In this document: piece by piece, positions 34,436 through 43,148 of the stretch
Layout of the letters: each line of letters starts with the position of its first letter
Numbering within the stretch: position 1 is the first letter of the stretch
Assembly (NCBI GenBank): GCA_003240775.1
Contig: QFNI01000001.1
Location: 124,001 to 188,000 of the forward strand
Length of the DNA: 64,000 nucleotides
Source: Mesorhizobium amorphae
Lineage (GTDB): Bacteria; Pseudomonadota; Alphaproteobacteria; Rhizobiales; Rhizobiaceae
Reading direction: 5' to 3'
Made by a program: the position numbers and the translations under genes
Notes under the pieces: model-generated
Told to the model about the DNA's origin: nothing
Seen by the model: only the letters and a program-made list of their open reading frames with translations
The model's database searches: none

Positions 34436-36238
34436 ATGCCCCAGCTTTCCCGCTTTTCTGTCGCGCCTCTTCACACCATGACGCGGCACCTGGCGGATGT
34501 CGCATCGGGGCGGGCGGAGCCAGACCTCGTGATCGCCGGTGCGCGCGCGCTTTCCACCTATTCCGAGCGCATCCTGCCCGACCGCGAGATCTGGCTCGCG
34601 CGCGGCCGCATCGCAGCGCTCATGCCCGCCGGCACCCACAAGGGATCGGCCAAGCGCTACGACGCGCGCGGCGGCATCGTGGCGCCCGGTCTGGTCGACC
34701 CCCACATCCACATCGAATCCTCGATGGTCACGGCCTGCGCCTATGCGGAAGCCGCCCTTCTCAACGGCACCACCACCATCTTCTGCGACAGCCACGAGAT
34801 CGGCAACGTGATGGATACGGCCGGCGTCGAGGCCATGCTGGAAGACGCGCGCCACGCGCCGCTCTCGATTTTTCTCACCGTTCCCTCCACCGTGCCCGCC
34901 ACCACGCCCGAGCTCGAAACCGCCGGCGGCGACCTGACGCCCGACAAGATCGCTGGGATTTTCGACCGCTGGCCGGAAGCTGTGGCGCTCGGCGAGAAGA
35001 TGGATTTCGTGCCCGTCGCTACGAGCGACCCGCGCTCCCACGCCATCATCGCCGAAGCCTTGAAGCGCGGCCGCCCCGTTTCGGGCCATGTCTACGGCCG
35101 GGAGTTCGTGGCAGCCTATGCGGCATCGGGCGTTTCCGACACGCACGAGGCCATCGATCGCGAGATCGCGAACGACCTGCTCGAAGCCGGCATCTGGATC
35201 TTCCTGCGCGGCGGCCCGCCCACCACGCCCTGGCACTCGCTGCCCCAGGCCATCAAGGCGGTCACCGAACTTGGCGCCGCGCCCAAGCGCGTCGCGCTCT
35301 GCACCGACGACCGTGACGCCGACGACCTCCTCCTTTTCGGTCTCGACTGGGTGACGCGCGAAGCCGTCAAGGCGGGCATGAGCCGCGAGCAGGCCTGGTC
35401 CATGGGCTCGCTGCACGGCGCCACCCGTTTCAACATGGAGGGCGACATCGGGGGCCTGGGCGGCGGGCGCCGCGCCGACCTCGTGCTGCTCGACGACGAT
35501 CTCAAGCCGCAGAACACCTGGTATGGCGGCGAGCTCGTCGTGGAAGGCGGCAAAATCACGCCCGCGCTCGACGCCGCCCTTTCGGAGCGCTGGCAGTACC
35601 CGGAAGCCGCCTATCATACGGTGAAGCTGCCCCGCGGCGTGAAGCTCACGCCCGACCTGCCCACCCAGAAGGTCACAGCCCACTGCATCAAGACCGAGCT
35701 CCCCGGCATCACGCTCGGGCACGTGACGGTGGAACTCGACCCCGCCAACGACTGGCAGAGCCATTTCGACCGCCACGGCCTCTGCTTCGTGGCGGTGGTC
35801 GAGCGCCACGGCCGCTCGGAAGGCAATGCCGCGCAAGGCCTGCTTGCGAACTTCAACCTGAAGCAGGGCGCGGTCGCGTCTTCGGTCGGCCACGACAGCC
35901 ACAACCTGATCGTCGCCGGCACCAACGAGCGCGACATGCGCGTGGCGCTGGAAGCCGTCGAAAAGACCCAAGGCGGCGTCTGCGTGGTGATGGACGGCGA
36001 AGTGACCGCGATGGTCGAACTCCCTATCGCCGGCCTTCTGTCCGACAAGCGCGTCACCGAGGTGGCCGAGGAAATGAAGCTGCTCAAGGCCGAATGGGAA
36101 CGCGCCGGCTGCGCCATCCCCTATATGGGCTTCAACCTCATTCCCTTGTCCGTGATCCCCGAGATCCGCATCACCGACAAGGGCCTGGTGCTCGTGCCCG
36201 AGATGACCATCCAGCCGCTGTTCACGCCTGTGGGCTGA
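34436..36238 (+). CDS. ade: Adenine deaminase
   Basis: Converts adenine to hypoxanthine with release of ammonia in purine salvage. The 600-residue protein is full length for Ade. The amidohydrolase metal motif PHIHIESSM lies near residue 83, SGHVYGREF near 217, the DTHEAID segment near 237, and the C-terminal domain contains NLIVAGTNERDMR near 492. GGAG seven bases upstream supports ATG 34436. It is not obviously linked in function to ugp; it may be monocistronic, since a repeat precedes it and a convergent gene follows. Confidence 0.94.
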   Translation: MPQLSRFSVAPLHTMTRHLADVASGRAEPDLVIAGARALSTYSERILPDREIWLARGRIAALMPAGTHKGSAKRYDARGGIVAPGLVDPHIHIESSMVTACAYAEAALLNGTTTIFCDSHEIGNVMDTAGVEAMLEDARHAPLSIFLTVPSTVPATTPELETAGGDLTPDKIAGIFDRWPEAVALGEKMDFVPVATSDPRSHAIIAEALKRGRPVSGHVYGREFVAAYAASGVSDTHEAIDREIANDLLEAGIWIFLRGGPPTTPWHSLPQAIKAVTELGAAPKRVALCTDDRDADDLLLFGLDWVTREAVKAGMSREQAWSMGSLHGATRFNMEGDIGGLGGGRRADLVLLDDDLKPQNTWYGGELVVEGGKITPALDAALSERWQYPEAAYHTVKLPRGVKLTPDLPTQKVTAHCIKTELPGITLGHVTVELDPANDWQSHFDRHGLCFVAVVERHGRSEGNAAQGLLANFNLKQGAVASSVGHDSHNLIVAGTNERDMRVALEAVEKTQGGVCVVMDGEVTAMVELPIAGLLSDKRVTEVAEEMKLLKAEWERAGCAIPYMGFNLIPLSVIPEIRITDKGLVLVPEMTIQPLFTPVG

Positions 36239-36286
36239 AGGGCGGGCCACGTCGCTCGGCTCGCGATGGGAGGGACGGCGATGGTG

Positions 36287-36418
36287 TGCGTCCTTCGAGG
36301 CCCACTGCGTGGGCACCTCAGGATGAGGAGCGGGGGGTGCTGACGCTCCTCGTCTTGGGGCGGCGCCCTGCCTCCCTCATCCTGAGGTGCCCGCGGAACG
36401 CGGGCCTCGAAGGACGCA
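36287..36418. repeat. Inverted pair of family B palindromic repeats
   Basis: A left copy (36287-36328) with CCTTCGAGG to GCACCTCAGGATGAGG and a right copy (36375-36418) with CCTCATCCTGAGGTGC to GGGCCTCGAAGGACGCA are reverse complements apart from their centres, separated by 46 bp. They lie between the convergent ade and epmA genes. A single copy is at 22357. Confidence 0.8.
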
Positions 36419-36434
36419 CGGCATCGCCACGCTC

Positions 36435-37478
36435 TCACCCCGCCATCGGCGTCCAGACCACGTCGTCGATCCGCCCGGCCCCCACCGCCAGCATCACAAG
36501 GCGGTCGAACCCCAGCGCCACGCCGCTCGCCTCGGGCATCAGGGCGAGTGCCGCCAGGAAATCCTCGTCCAGCGGATAGCGCTCGCCGTAGACCCGCTCC
36601 TTCTCGTCCATCTCGGCCGCAAAGCGCAGCCTTTGCTCGCCCGCATCCGTCAGTTCGCCGAACCCGTTGGCCAGTTCCACCCCGCAGGCATACATCTCGA
36701 AGCGCTCGGCCACGCGCGCGTCATGGGGGGTGCGCCGCGCGAGCGCGGCTTCCGCCGTCGGATACTCGCAAAGCAGCGTGGCGCGGCCCATGCCCAGTTT
36801 CGGCTCCACCCGCTCCACCATCACGCGCGAGAAGAGATCGGCCCAGGTGTCGTCGGAGGCGGTGCGGATGCCCGCCTCGCGCAGAGCGTGCGCGAGGCGG
36901 TCGCGATCCGTCGCCCCATCCGCCCCGATGCTCGCCAGAAGGTCGATGCCCACATGATGCCCGAACGCGTCCGCCACCGTCAGCCGCTCGGGCTCGGCCA
37001 GCGGATCGCAGGTCCGGTCGCGAAAGCGGAACTCGCGTGTGCCCGCGATCTCCGCAGCCAGGCGCAGCATCGCCGCGCAATCCTCCATCACCGCCCCATA
37101 AGGCTCGCCCACGCGATACCATTCCGCCATGGTGAATTCGGGATGGTGCAAGGCGCCGCGCTCGCGGTTGCGGTAGACCGGCGCGAAAGACACGATCCGC
37201 CTTTCCCCCGCCGCCAGCAGCTTCTTGCAGGCGAATTCGGGCGAGGTGTGGAGAAAGAAGGGCAGGGGCGTGCCGTCCGGCCGCAGCCATTCGGTGGCGA
37301 AGGCCGCAAGATGCGCCTCGTTGCCCGGCGAGACCTGCAGGCTCGTCGGCTCCACCTCCACGAAGTCGCGCGCTTCGAACCATTCCCGCATCCCCCGCTT
37401 GATGCGGTTGCGCGCGAGAAGGCGAGGGCGGCGGTCGGCGTGGACGGAAGGGGTCCACCAGGGCGAGGCTGAGGTCAT
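36435..37478 (-). CDS. epmA: EF-P--(R)-beta-lysine ligase EpmA (PoxA/GenX/YjeA)
   Basis: A 347-residue class-II lysyl-tRNA-synthetase paralogue without the anticodon-binding domain, which attaches beta-lysine to elongation factor P. Motif 2 is FAPVYRNRERGALHHPEFTMAEWY near residue 95-118, and motif 3 is ASGVALGFDRLVMLAVG near 318. ATG 37478 fits the family start. It is divergent from efp, its substrate, whose Lys34 is conserved. The aminomutase EpmB that makes beta-lysine is not in this window. Confidence 0.93.
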   Translation of the reverse strand: MTSASPWWTPSVHADRRPRLLARNRIKRGMREWFEARDFVEVEPTSLQVSPGNEAHLAAFATEWLRPDGTPLPFFLHTSPEFACKKLLAAGERRIVSFAPVYRNRERGALHHPEFTMAEWYRVGEPYGAVMEDCAAMLRLAAEIAGTREFRFRDRTCDPLAEPERLTVADAFGHHVGIDLLASIGADGATDRDRLAHALREAGIRTASDDTWADLFSRVMVERVEPKLGMGRATLLCEYPTAEAALARRTPHDARVAERFEMYACGVELANGFGELTDAGEQRLRFAAEMDEKERVYGERYPLDEDFLAALALMPEASGVALGFDRLVMLAVGAGRIDDVVWTPMAG

Positions 37479-37573
37479 GAAACTCCGCAAGGCTGGCGGC
37501 GGGGCGAAAGATGGGCTAGGGGCGAGAAAAAGCTCTGCGGCCCGGTCGGGCCCAAACAAAAAGGAAACGCCCC

Positions 37574-38143
37574 GTGAAGGTGATCGCCAGCTCGCTCCGC
37601 AAAGGCAATGTCGTCGAGCGCGACGACGGCAAGCTCTACGTGATCCTCTTCGCCGAGAACATCCATCCCGGCAAGGGCACGCCCGTCACCCAGCTCGACA
37701 TGCGCCGCATTTCCGACGGCGTGAAGGTGTCCGACCGCTACCGCACCACCGAGCAGGTGGAGCGCGCCTATGTGGAAGAGCGCGAGCACACCTTCCTCTA
37801 CTCCGACGACGAGGGGTTCCACTTCATGAACCCCGAGAGCTTCGATCAGGTGGCGGTGCCGGAATCCGTGGTCGGCGATTACGCGCCCTACCTTCTGGAA
37901 GGCATGGCGGTTCAGGTCGCCGTCCACAACGGGGTCGCCATCTCCATCGAACTGCCCCAGCGCGCCACCTTCGAGGTGAGCGAGACCGAGCCCGTCACCA
38001 AGGGCCAGACGGCGTCCTCCTCCTACAAGCCCGCCGTTCTTTCCAACGGCGTGCGCACGCTCGTTCCCCCCCACATCTCGGCCGGCACCCGCATCGTCGT
38101 GATGACGGCCGACGGCTCCTATGTGGAACGCGCCAAGGACTGA
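37574..38143 (+). CDS. efp: Translation elongation factor P
   Basis: EF-P rescues ribosomes stalled on polyproline stretches. The 189-residue protein has the KOW-like domain and two OB domains; the modified residue is Lys34 in HPGKGTP, the type modified by EpmA, encoded just upstream in the opposite direction. The start is GTG 37574 with AAGGAAA upstream. The 95-bp divergent spacer probably holds both promoters. Confidence 0.96.
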   Translation: MKVIASSLRKGNVVERDDGKLYVILFAENIHPGKGTPVTQLDMRRISDGVKVSDRYRTTEQVERAYVEEREHTFLYSDDEGFHFMNPESFDQVAVPESVVGDYAPYLLEGMAVQVAVHNGVAISIELPQRATFEVSETEPVTKGQTASSSYKPAVLSNGVRTLVPPHISAGTRIVVMTADGSYVERAKD

Positions 38144-38148
38144 GCCCC

Positions 38149-38625
38149 ATGGGCTTGGACATCCGCGAAGCGGGGGCGGACGAGGACGCGGTTCTCGTCG
38201 CCCACTATCGCGCGCTGTGGGACAGCTACGGCACGGACCCGGCCGACTACGCCGCGGATGCGGATGCGATCACGCAAGGCTTCATCGACGCGGCCCGTGC
38301 GGATGGGGGCATGGCCGTCTTCCACGCCCATGTCGATGGCGCGCTGGCGGGCTCGGCCGCGTGCAACCCGTTGCGCCCCCGCTATCCGGAGGTGCTGCGC
38401 CCCGAAAAGCGCCTGCACGGCTACATCTGGAGCGTCTGGGTCGACCCCGCCTTCCGCGGCCGGGGCATCGGTGAGGCGCTGGTGCGCGCCTGCATGGCGC
38501 ATCTGCAGGGTCTGGGCTGCACCACCGTCGTTCTGAACGCTTCGGATGCCGGCGTGCCGCTTTACAGCCGGCTGGGCTTCGCGATGGCCACCGAGATGCG
38601 GCACGAGTTCCCCTCCGACGCCTGA
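38149..38625 (+). CDS. GNAT family N-acetyltransferase
   Basis: A 158-residue GNAT protein. The acetyl-CoA binding motif A is VDPAFRGRGIGEALVRAC (about 103-120), with motif B near LNASDAGVPLYSRLGF. It starts 5 bp after the efp stop, so it is co-transcribed with efp, and its substrate is unknown. An ATG without a strong ribosome site fits coupled translation. Confidence 0.88.
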   Translation: MGLDIREAGADEDAVLVAHYRALWDSYGTDPADYAADADAITQGFIDAARADGGMAVFHAHVDGALAGSAACNPLRPRYPEVLRPEKRLHGYIWSVWVDPAFRGRGIGEALVRACMAHLQGLGCTTVVLNASDAGVPLYSRLGFAMATEMRHEFPSDA

Positions 38626-38684
38626 ACCCTTCCGCAACCATTCCCCTTCTCGCCTGTTGAAGCCTGTTCCAAGAGGACAGCGCC

Positions 38685-40646
38685 ATGCCGGCCGCCGCCG
38701 AAAAGCCCAAGCCCATTCCGGCAGCGTTGGCCGCTTCGACGCCGGCTGCCATTCCGCCCGCCGAAACCCCCACGATCGGCGCCATGCTGGCGCTTCAGGT
38801 CGGTGTGGTGGTGATCGCAGCGCTCTACCTCGCGCGCGACGTGCTGGTCCCCATCACGGTCGCCGTGCTCTTGTCCTTCGTGGTCAGCCCGCTCGTCGGC
38901 ATTTTGCGCAAGACGCGGATCGGGCGCATCCCGTCCGTGCTGCTGGCGGTCTTTGCAGCGTCGCTCGTGGTGCTCGCGCTTCTCACCGTGATCGGCGCCC
39001 AGCTCGCCCAGCTCGCCGGCCGCATCCCCGAATATATCGGCACCTTCCAGAACAAGATCGAGGCCATCCGCACCTATGCGGTGGAGAACTTCTCCTCCAC
39101 GCTCGACCGCATGGGCATGGGCTCGCTCTTCAGCGAAGCGCTGCCCCAGGCGGGCGAAGCGGCTGCGGCAGGGGAAACCGCGTCCGGCGTGTCCGACCTT
39201 TCCACGCTTCTCGCCTATGCATCGCCCGTGATCTCGCCGATCGCCACCGCGTCCATCATCTTCGTGGTGTCGATCTTCATCCTGCTCCAGAAGGAAGACC
39301 TGCGCGACCGCCTGATCCGGCTCTTCGGATCGTCCGACCTGCACAAGACCACGGTCGCCATGGACGACGCGGCCAAGCGCCTGAGCCGCTATTTCCTCAC
39401 CCAGCTCACGGTCAATTTCGGCTTCGGCGCGGTTGTGGGCACGGGGCTCTTCCTGATCGGCGTGCCCAATCCCATCCTGTGGGGGCTCTTGTCGGGCGTG
39501 ATGCGCTTCATCCCTTATGTCGGCCCGATCCTGTCGGCCGGCCTGCCCATCATGCTCGCGGCAGCCGTCGATCCCGGCTGGTCGATGGTTCTGTGGGCAG
39601 CGGCCCTCTTCGTGGTGGCCGAGCTCATCACCAACCAGATCGTGGAGCCCATCGCCTACGGTCATTCCACGGGGCTTTCGCCGTTTGCCGTGATCGTCGC
39701 GGCCATCTTCTGGGGCTGGCTCTGGGGGCCGGTCGGCCTGATTCTGTCCATGCCGCTGACGCTCTGCCTGGTTGTGCTCGGACGCCATGTCGAGCGGCTC
39801 GAATTCTTGGACGTGCTGTTCGGCGACCGCCCGGCGCTCACCCCGGTCGAGAGCTTCTACCAGCGCATCCTGGCGGGCGACGCCGACGAGGCACAGGACC
39901 ATGCCGAGCTTCTGATCACCGAGCGCCCGCTGTCCTCCTACTACGACGCCGTGGCGCTCAAGGGCCTGCAGATGGCGGCAGCCGATGCCGAGCGGGGCGC
40001 CATCAAGCCCGACCAGCTCGAACGCATCCGCGAAACCGTCACCACCCTCATCAACGAACTCGACGTCCACGAGGACCGCGAGCCGGAAGGGGCCGACGGC
40101 GACAAGAAGGCAGCCCCCGTCGAGCCCACCCAGGACCAGAAGGGCCTGCCTTCGGCCCCACCGCCGCCGAGTGTCGATCGCAACACGCTGGCACCCGAAT
40201 GGCTCGGCGAGCGCGCGGTGCTGTGTCTCGCGGGCCGCGGCGCGCTCGACGAGGCGGCCTCCACGATGCTCGCCCAGCTTCTCGAAAAGCACGGCCTCCA
40301 TGCGCGCGTGGCGCCCTATCAGGCAGCGTCCCGCGAAGGGATCGAGACGCTCGACGTGGAAGGGGTGGCGATGGTGTGTATCTCCTATCTCGACATTTCC
40401 GGCAGCCCGTCCCACCTGCGCTATCTCTTGCGTCGCCTCCAGAAGCGCCTGCCCGGCGCGCCGATCCTGGTCGGCCTGTGGCCGGAAGAAGACGACACGC
40501 TCAAGAACCCCGCCATGCAGGCACGCATCGGTGCCGACTTCTACACCAGCACCCTGCGCGCCGCGGTCGAAGCGTGCGTGGGCGCAGCGCAGGAGTCTTC
40601 CGGGCAAAAGGCGTTGCCTGCCCCGGAAAATGCCAAGGCGGCGTGA
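38685..40646 (+). CDS. AI-2E family transporter (PerM/YdiK-type) with long soluble C-terminal domain
   Basis: A 653-residue membrane protein. An Ala/Pro-rich N-terminus (1-30) precedes the eight-helix AI-2E/PerM domain (about 35-375), with the characteristic GVPNPILWGLLSGVMRFIPYVGPIL near 260. Family members usually end near 350-400; here an extra 270 residues follow: a helical region, an acidic Pro-rich linker (about 460-500) and an alpha/beta domain (about 508-620; VLCLAGRGALDEAAS to ILVGLWPEED) that resembles a small Rossmann-like receiver or B12-binding fold. Export of AI-2 is shown for one member; others may carry peptides or ions. ATG 38685 follows AGAGGA. Confidence 0.85.
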   Translation: MPAAAEKPKPIPAALAASTPAAIPPAETPTIGAMLALQVGVVVIAALYLARDVLVPITVAVLLSFVVSPLVGILRKTRIGRIPSVLLAVFAASLVVLALLTVIGAQLAQLAGRIPEYIGTFQNKIEAIRTYAVENFSSTLDRMGMGSLFSEALPQAGEAAAAGETASGVSDLSTLLAYASPVISPIATASIIFVVSIFILLQKEDLRDRLIRLFGSSDLHKTTVAMDDAAKRLSRYFLTQLTVNFGFGAVVGTGLFLIGVPNPILWGLLSGVMRFIPYVGPILSAGLPIMLAAAVDPGWSMVLWAAALFVVAELITNQIVEPIAYGHSTGLSPFAVIVAAIFWGWLWGPVGLILSMPLTLCLVVLGRHVERLEFLDVLFGDRPALTPVESFYQRILAGDADEAQDHAELLITERPLSSYYDAVALKGLQMAAADAERGAIKPDQLERIRETVTTLINELDVHEDREPEGADGDKKAAPVEPTQDQKGLPSAPPPPSVDRNTLAPEWLGERAVLCLAGRGALDEAASTMLAQLLEKHGLHARVAPYQAASREGIETLDVEGVAMVCISYLDISGSPSHLRYLLRRLQKRLPGAPILVGLWPEEDDTLKNPAMQARIGADFYTSTLRAAVEACVGAAQESSGQKALPAPENAKAA

Positions 40647-40734
40647 GTGCGGTGATTGTGTGAGCGCCGGGGTTTACGTCGAAATCGCTTCCGATCTCGG
40701 TTCAAACCTCCCCATTCTCCAAGCCTCTCCGGAT

Positions 40735-40837
40735 CCCCCTCCCCCTTGAGGGGAGGGGTAAGGGGTGGGGGTGACGTCGAACCAGTGTCTGCACCGATAC
40801 CCCCACCCTGTATCCCTCCCCTCAAGGGGGAGGGAGG
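40735..40837. repeat. Intergenic palindromic repeat, family A, locus 5
   Basis: CCCTCCCCCTTGAGGGGAGG then GGTAAGGGGTGGGGG and the inverted arm CCCCCACCCTGTATCCCTCC then CCTCAAGGGGGAGGG surround GACGTCGAACCAGTGTCTGC. This centre and the left arm are shared with locus 2 (22257), inverted. It lies between convergent genes. Confidence 0.75.
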
Positions 40838-40882
40838 GCGTCAGCGTTGGAGCTTTGGTGCTCGAACGTTATCGTGGCACGC

Positions 40883-41299
40883 TCAAGCAGCCGCCAGGCA
40901 CTGTGCGCAGACCCCGCGCAGTTCCACCGTCGTCTTCTCCAGCTTGAAACCGTTCTTGCCGGCCCAGCTGCGCAGGCTCTTGCCTGTCGTCTCGTCGGCG
41001 AATTCCTCCACCCGCCCGCATTCCCCGCAGATCGCGAATGCCATCAGCCCGTGCTCGTGCGGTGCGTGACCGTGCCCATGGTCGTGCGAGCAGGCGACGA
41101 AGGAGTTCAGGCTTTCCAGCCGGTGCACGCGGCCCGACGCCATCAGCGGGCTGAGCGCACGATAGATCTGGAGCGGCGAGCGCAGGCCGTCCTCGCGCAG
41201 ACGGTCGAGGATGTCGTAGGCACTGAGCGGCCCGCCCGCCTGCGCGAGCGCGCCGAGCACCAGGGTCTGGTTGCGTGTCAGTTTGCCGGCTTCCGCCAT
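40883..41299 (-). CDS. zur: Fur family regulator, zinc-type (Zur)
   Basis: A 138-residue Fur-superfamily repressor. The winged helix spans about 8-70 (PLSAYDILDRLREDGLRSPLQIYRAL is the recognition region). A His-rich stretch SHDHGHGHAPHEHG near 72-85 and the structural zinc pairs CGEC near 93 and CAQC at the end are typical of Zur. It is divergent from a zinc ABC importer with an AT-rich Zur-like box between, which supports zinc rather than iron sensing. ATG 41299 is the family start. Confidence 0.92.
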   Translation of the reverse strand: MAEAGKLTRNQTLVLGALAQAGGPLSAYDILDRLREDGLRSPLQIYRALSPLMASGRVHRLESLNSFVACSHDHGHGHAPHEHGLMAFAICGECGRVEEFADETTGKSLRSWAGKNGFKLEKTTVELRGVCAQCLAAA

Positions 41300-41341
41300 G
41301 AATACTCGCCTGCCTCGCGATGAGGGCTTGATGATGCCACA

Positions 41342-41361
41342 GATTATCATGTAATAACATC
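41342..41361. promoter_or_regulatory. Putative Zur box
   Basis: GATTATCATGTAATAACATC is an AT-rich imperfect palindrome in the 75-bp region between zur and znuC. The half TGTAATAACATC resembles the TGTTATAACA-type Zur boxes of Alphaproteobacteria. It lies 14 bp upstream of znuC and 43 bp from zur, so it could control both. Confidence 0.65.
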
Positions 41362-41374
41362 ACATCGGAACACA

Positions 41375-42247
41375 ATGAGCGCCGCGACAGGCCGCGCCCG
41401 CGACCCACGCACGGCCCTTTCACCCATGGCGCATCCTCCCGCACTTCGCTTCGACGACCTGACGCTCGGCTATGACGGCCACCCCGCCGTTCACCACCTG
41501 TCGGGCGCGGTGGCCAGGGGCGCACTGCTTGCGGTCGTGGGCGCCAACGGCTCGGGCAAGTCCACGCTGCTCAAGGGCATCGTCGGCATCCTCAAGCCGC
41601 TCGCGGGCAGCGTTTCGCGCGGGCCCGACAGCCGCTTCGCCTATCTGCCCCAGCAGTCCGAGCTCGATCGCACATTCCCCGCCCGCGTGGTGGACCTCGT
41701 GCGCATGGGCCTTTGGCCGGCCCGCGGGCTGTTCGGCCGCTTTCGCGCGGAAGACCATGCGCGGGTGGATGCGGCGCTCGACGCGGTGGGCCTGCGCGGC
41801 TTCAACGATCGCGGCATCGACACGCTGTCAGGCGGCCAGCTTCAGCGCGCGCTGTTTGCCCGCGTCGCCGTCCAGGACGCGCCGCTGATCCTGCTCGACG
41901 AGCCCTTCAACGCGGTGGACGAAAAGACCGTGGCCGACCTCGTGGCCCTGCTCCACCGCTGGCACGGCGAGGGACGCACGATCATGGTGGTCGCGCACGA
42001 CCTCGAGCTCGTCGCCCGCCACTTCCCCGAAACGCTCCTGCTCGCCCGCCGCGCGGTGGCTTGGGGGCCGACACAGACCGTGCTCTCACCCGAGAACCGC
42101 CGCGAGGCCCGCCGCTTTTCCGAAGCCTGGGACGAGACCGCTCCCTGGTGCGAACCCCACGCGCACGCGCCCCACCTCCATGCCGTGGATGGCGGGCACG
42201 ACCACGGCCATCACCACCACCACACGCGCCGGCCGGACGCCGCCTGA
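41375..42247 (+). CDS. znuC: Zinc ABC transporter ATP-binding protein (ZnuC/AztA type)
   Basis: A 290-residue ATPase of the metal (cluster 9) importers. Walker A GANGSGKST near 53, signature LSGGQLQRALFAR near 152 and Walker B LILLDEPFNAVDEKT near 173 are present. The C-terminus is His-rich (HAHAPHLHAVDGGHDHGHHH near 262-281), a probable zinc-binding tail. ATG 41375 lies just after the Zur-like box; a second ATG at 41429 is nearer the usual family start. Gene order ATPase-permease-binding protein fits Znu or Azt systems. Confidence 0.9.
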   Translation: MSAATGRARDPRTALSPMAHPPALRFDDLTLGYDGHPAVHHLSGAVARGALLAVVGANGSGKSTLLKGIVGILKPLAGSVSRGPDSRFAYLPQQSELDRTFPARVVDLVRMGLWPARGLFGRFRAEDHARVDAALDAVGLRGFNDRGIDTLSGGQLQRALFARVAVQDAPLILLDEPFNAVDEKTVADLVALLHRWHGEGRTIMVVAHDLELVARHFPETLLLARRAVAWGPTQTVLSPENRREARRFSEAWDETAPWCEPHAHAPHLHAVDGGHDHGHHHHHTRRPDAA

Positions 42248-43122
42248 TGCTCGCGCTCCACGATTTTCTCGTCGCGCCCTTTGCGGATTTCGCCTTCATG
42301 CGCCGCGCGCTTCTCGGCGCGCTGCTCTTGTCGGCCAGCGCATGCCCGGTCGGCGTGTTCCTGATGCTGCGCCGCATGAGCCTGTCGGGCGACGCCATCG
42401 CCCATGCCGTGCTGCCGGGGGCGGCTGCGGGCTTCTTGTTCTACGGGCTCGCCATCGTGCCGATGACGGTGGGGGGGCTGGTCGCGGGCCTCGTGGTCGC
42501 GCTCGCGGCAGCCGCGCTGTCGCGCCTCACGGTCCTCAAGGAGGATGCCGCGATGGCCGCCTTCTATCTCGTGAGCCTGGCACTCGGCGTGCTGATGGTC
42601 TCGCTGCGCGGCTCGGCGGTGGACCTCATGCACGTGCTCTTCGGCACGGTGCTCGCGCTCAACGACGCTGCCCTGATCCTGATCGGGGGCATCGCTACGC
42701 TCACCTATCTCTGCCTTTTCGTGTTCTGGCGCGCTCTCGTCGCCGAGTGCCTCGATCCGCTCTTTCTGCGCTCGGTGTCGCGGTGGGGGGCACCCGTGCA
42801 CTTCCTGTTCCTGGGCCTCGTGGTGCTCAACCTGGTGGGCGGCTTCCAGGCGCTCGGCACGCTGCTTTCGGTCGGCCTGATGATGTTGCCTGCGGCGGCG
42901 GCCCGCTTCTGGACGAGCCGGGTGGAGACCATGTGCGCGGCGGCCGTGCTCTTCGGCGCGGTGGCGAGCGTTTCCGGGCTGCTCCTTTCCTTCCATTTCT
43001 CGCTGCCGTCCGGCCCGTCGATCGTGCTGTCGGCGGGCGGGCTCTTGCTTCTATCCATTCTCGCCGGCCCGCGTGGGGTCCTGCGCGAGCGCCTGCGGCC
43101 CGCCCAGCACCGGGCGGCCTGA
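42247..43122 (+). CDS. znuB: Zinc ABC transporter permease (ZnuB/AztB type)
   Basis: A 291-residue permease with about eight to nine membrane helices. VGVFLMLRRMSLSGDAIAHAVLPGAAAGFL near 37-66 is the family signature for manganese/zinc permeases, and LLSVGLMMLPAAAARFW near 205 is the second conserved block. ATG 42247 overlaps the znuC stop (TGATG). Confidence 0.92.
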   Translation: MLALHDFLVAPFADFAFMRRALLGALLLSASACPVGVFLMLRRMSLSGDAIAHAVLPGAAAGFLFYGLAIVPMTVGGLVAGLVVALAAAALSRLTVLKEDAAMAAFYLVSLALGVLMVSLRGSAVDLMHVLFGTVLALNDAALILIGGIATLTYLCLFVFWRALVAECLDPLFLRSVSRWGAPVHFLFLGLVVLNLVGGFQALGTLLSVGLMMLPAAAARFWTSRVETMCAAAVLFGAVASVSGLLLSFHFSLPSGPSIVLSAGGLLLLSILAGPRGVLRERLRPAQHRAA

Positions 43123-43148
43123 ACCCTTCCCTCATGGAGCTTTCCACC

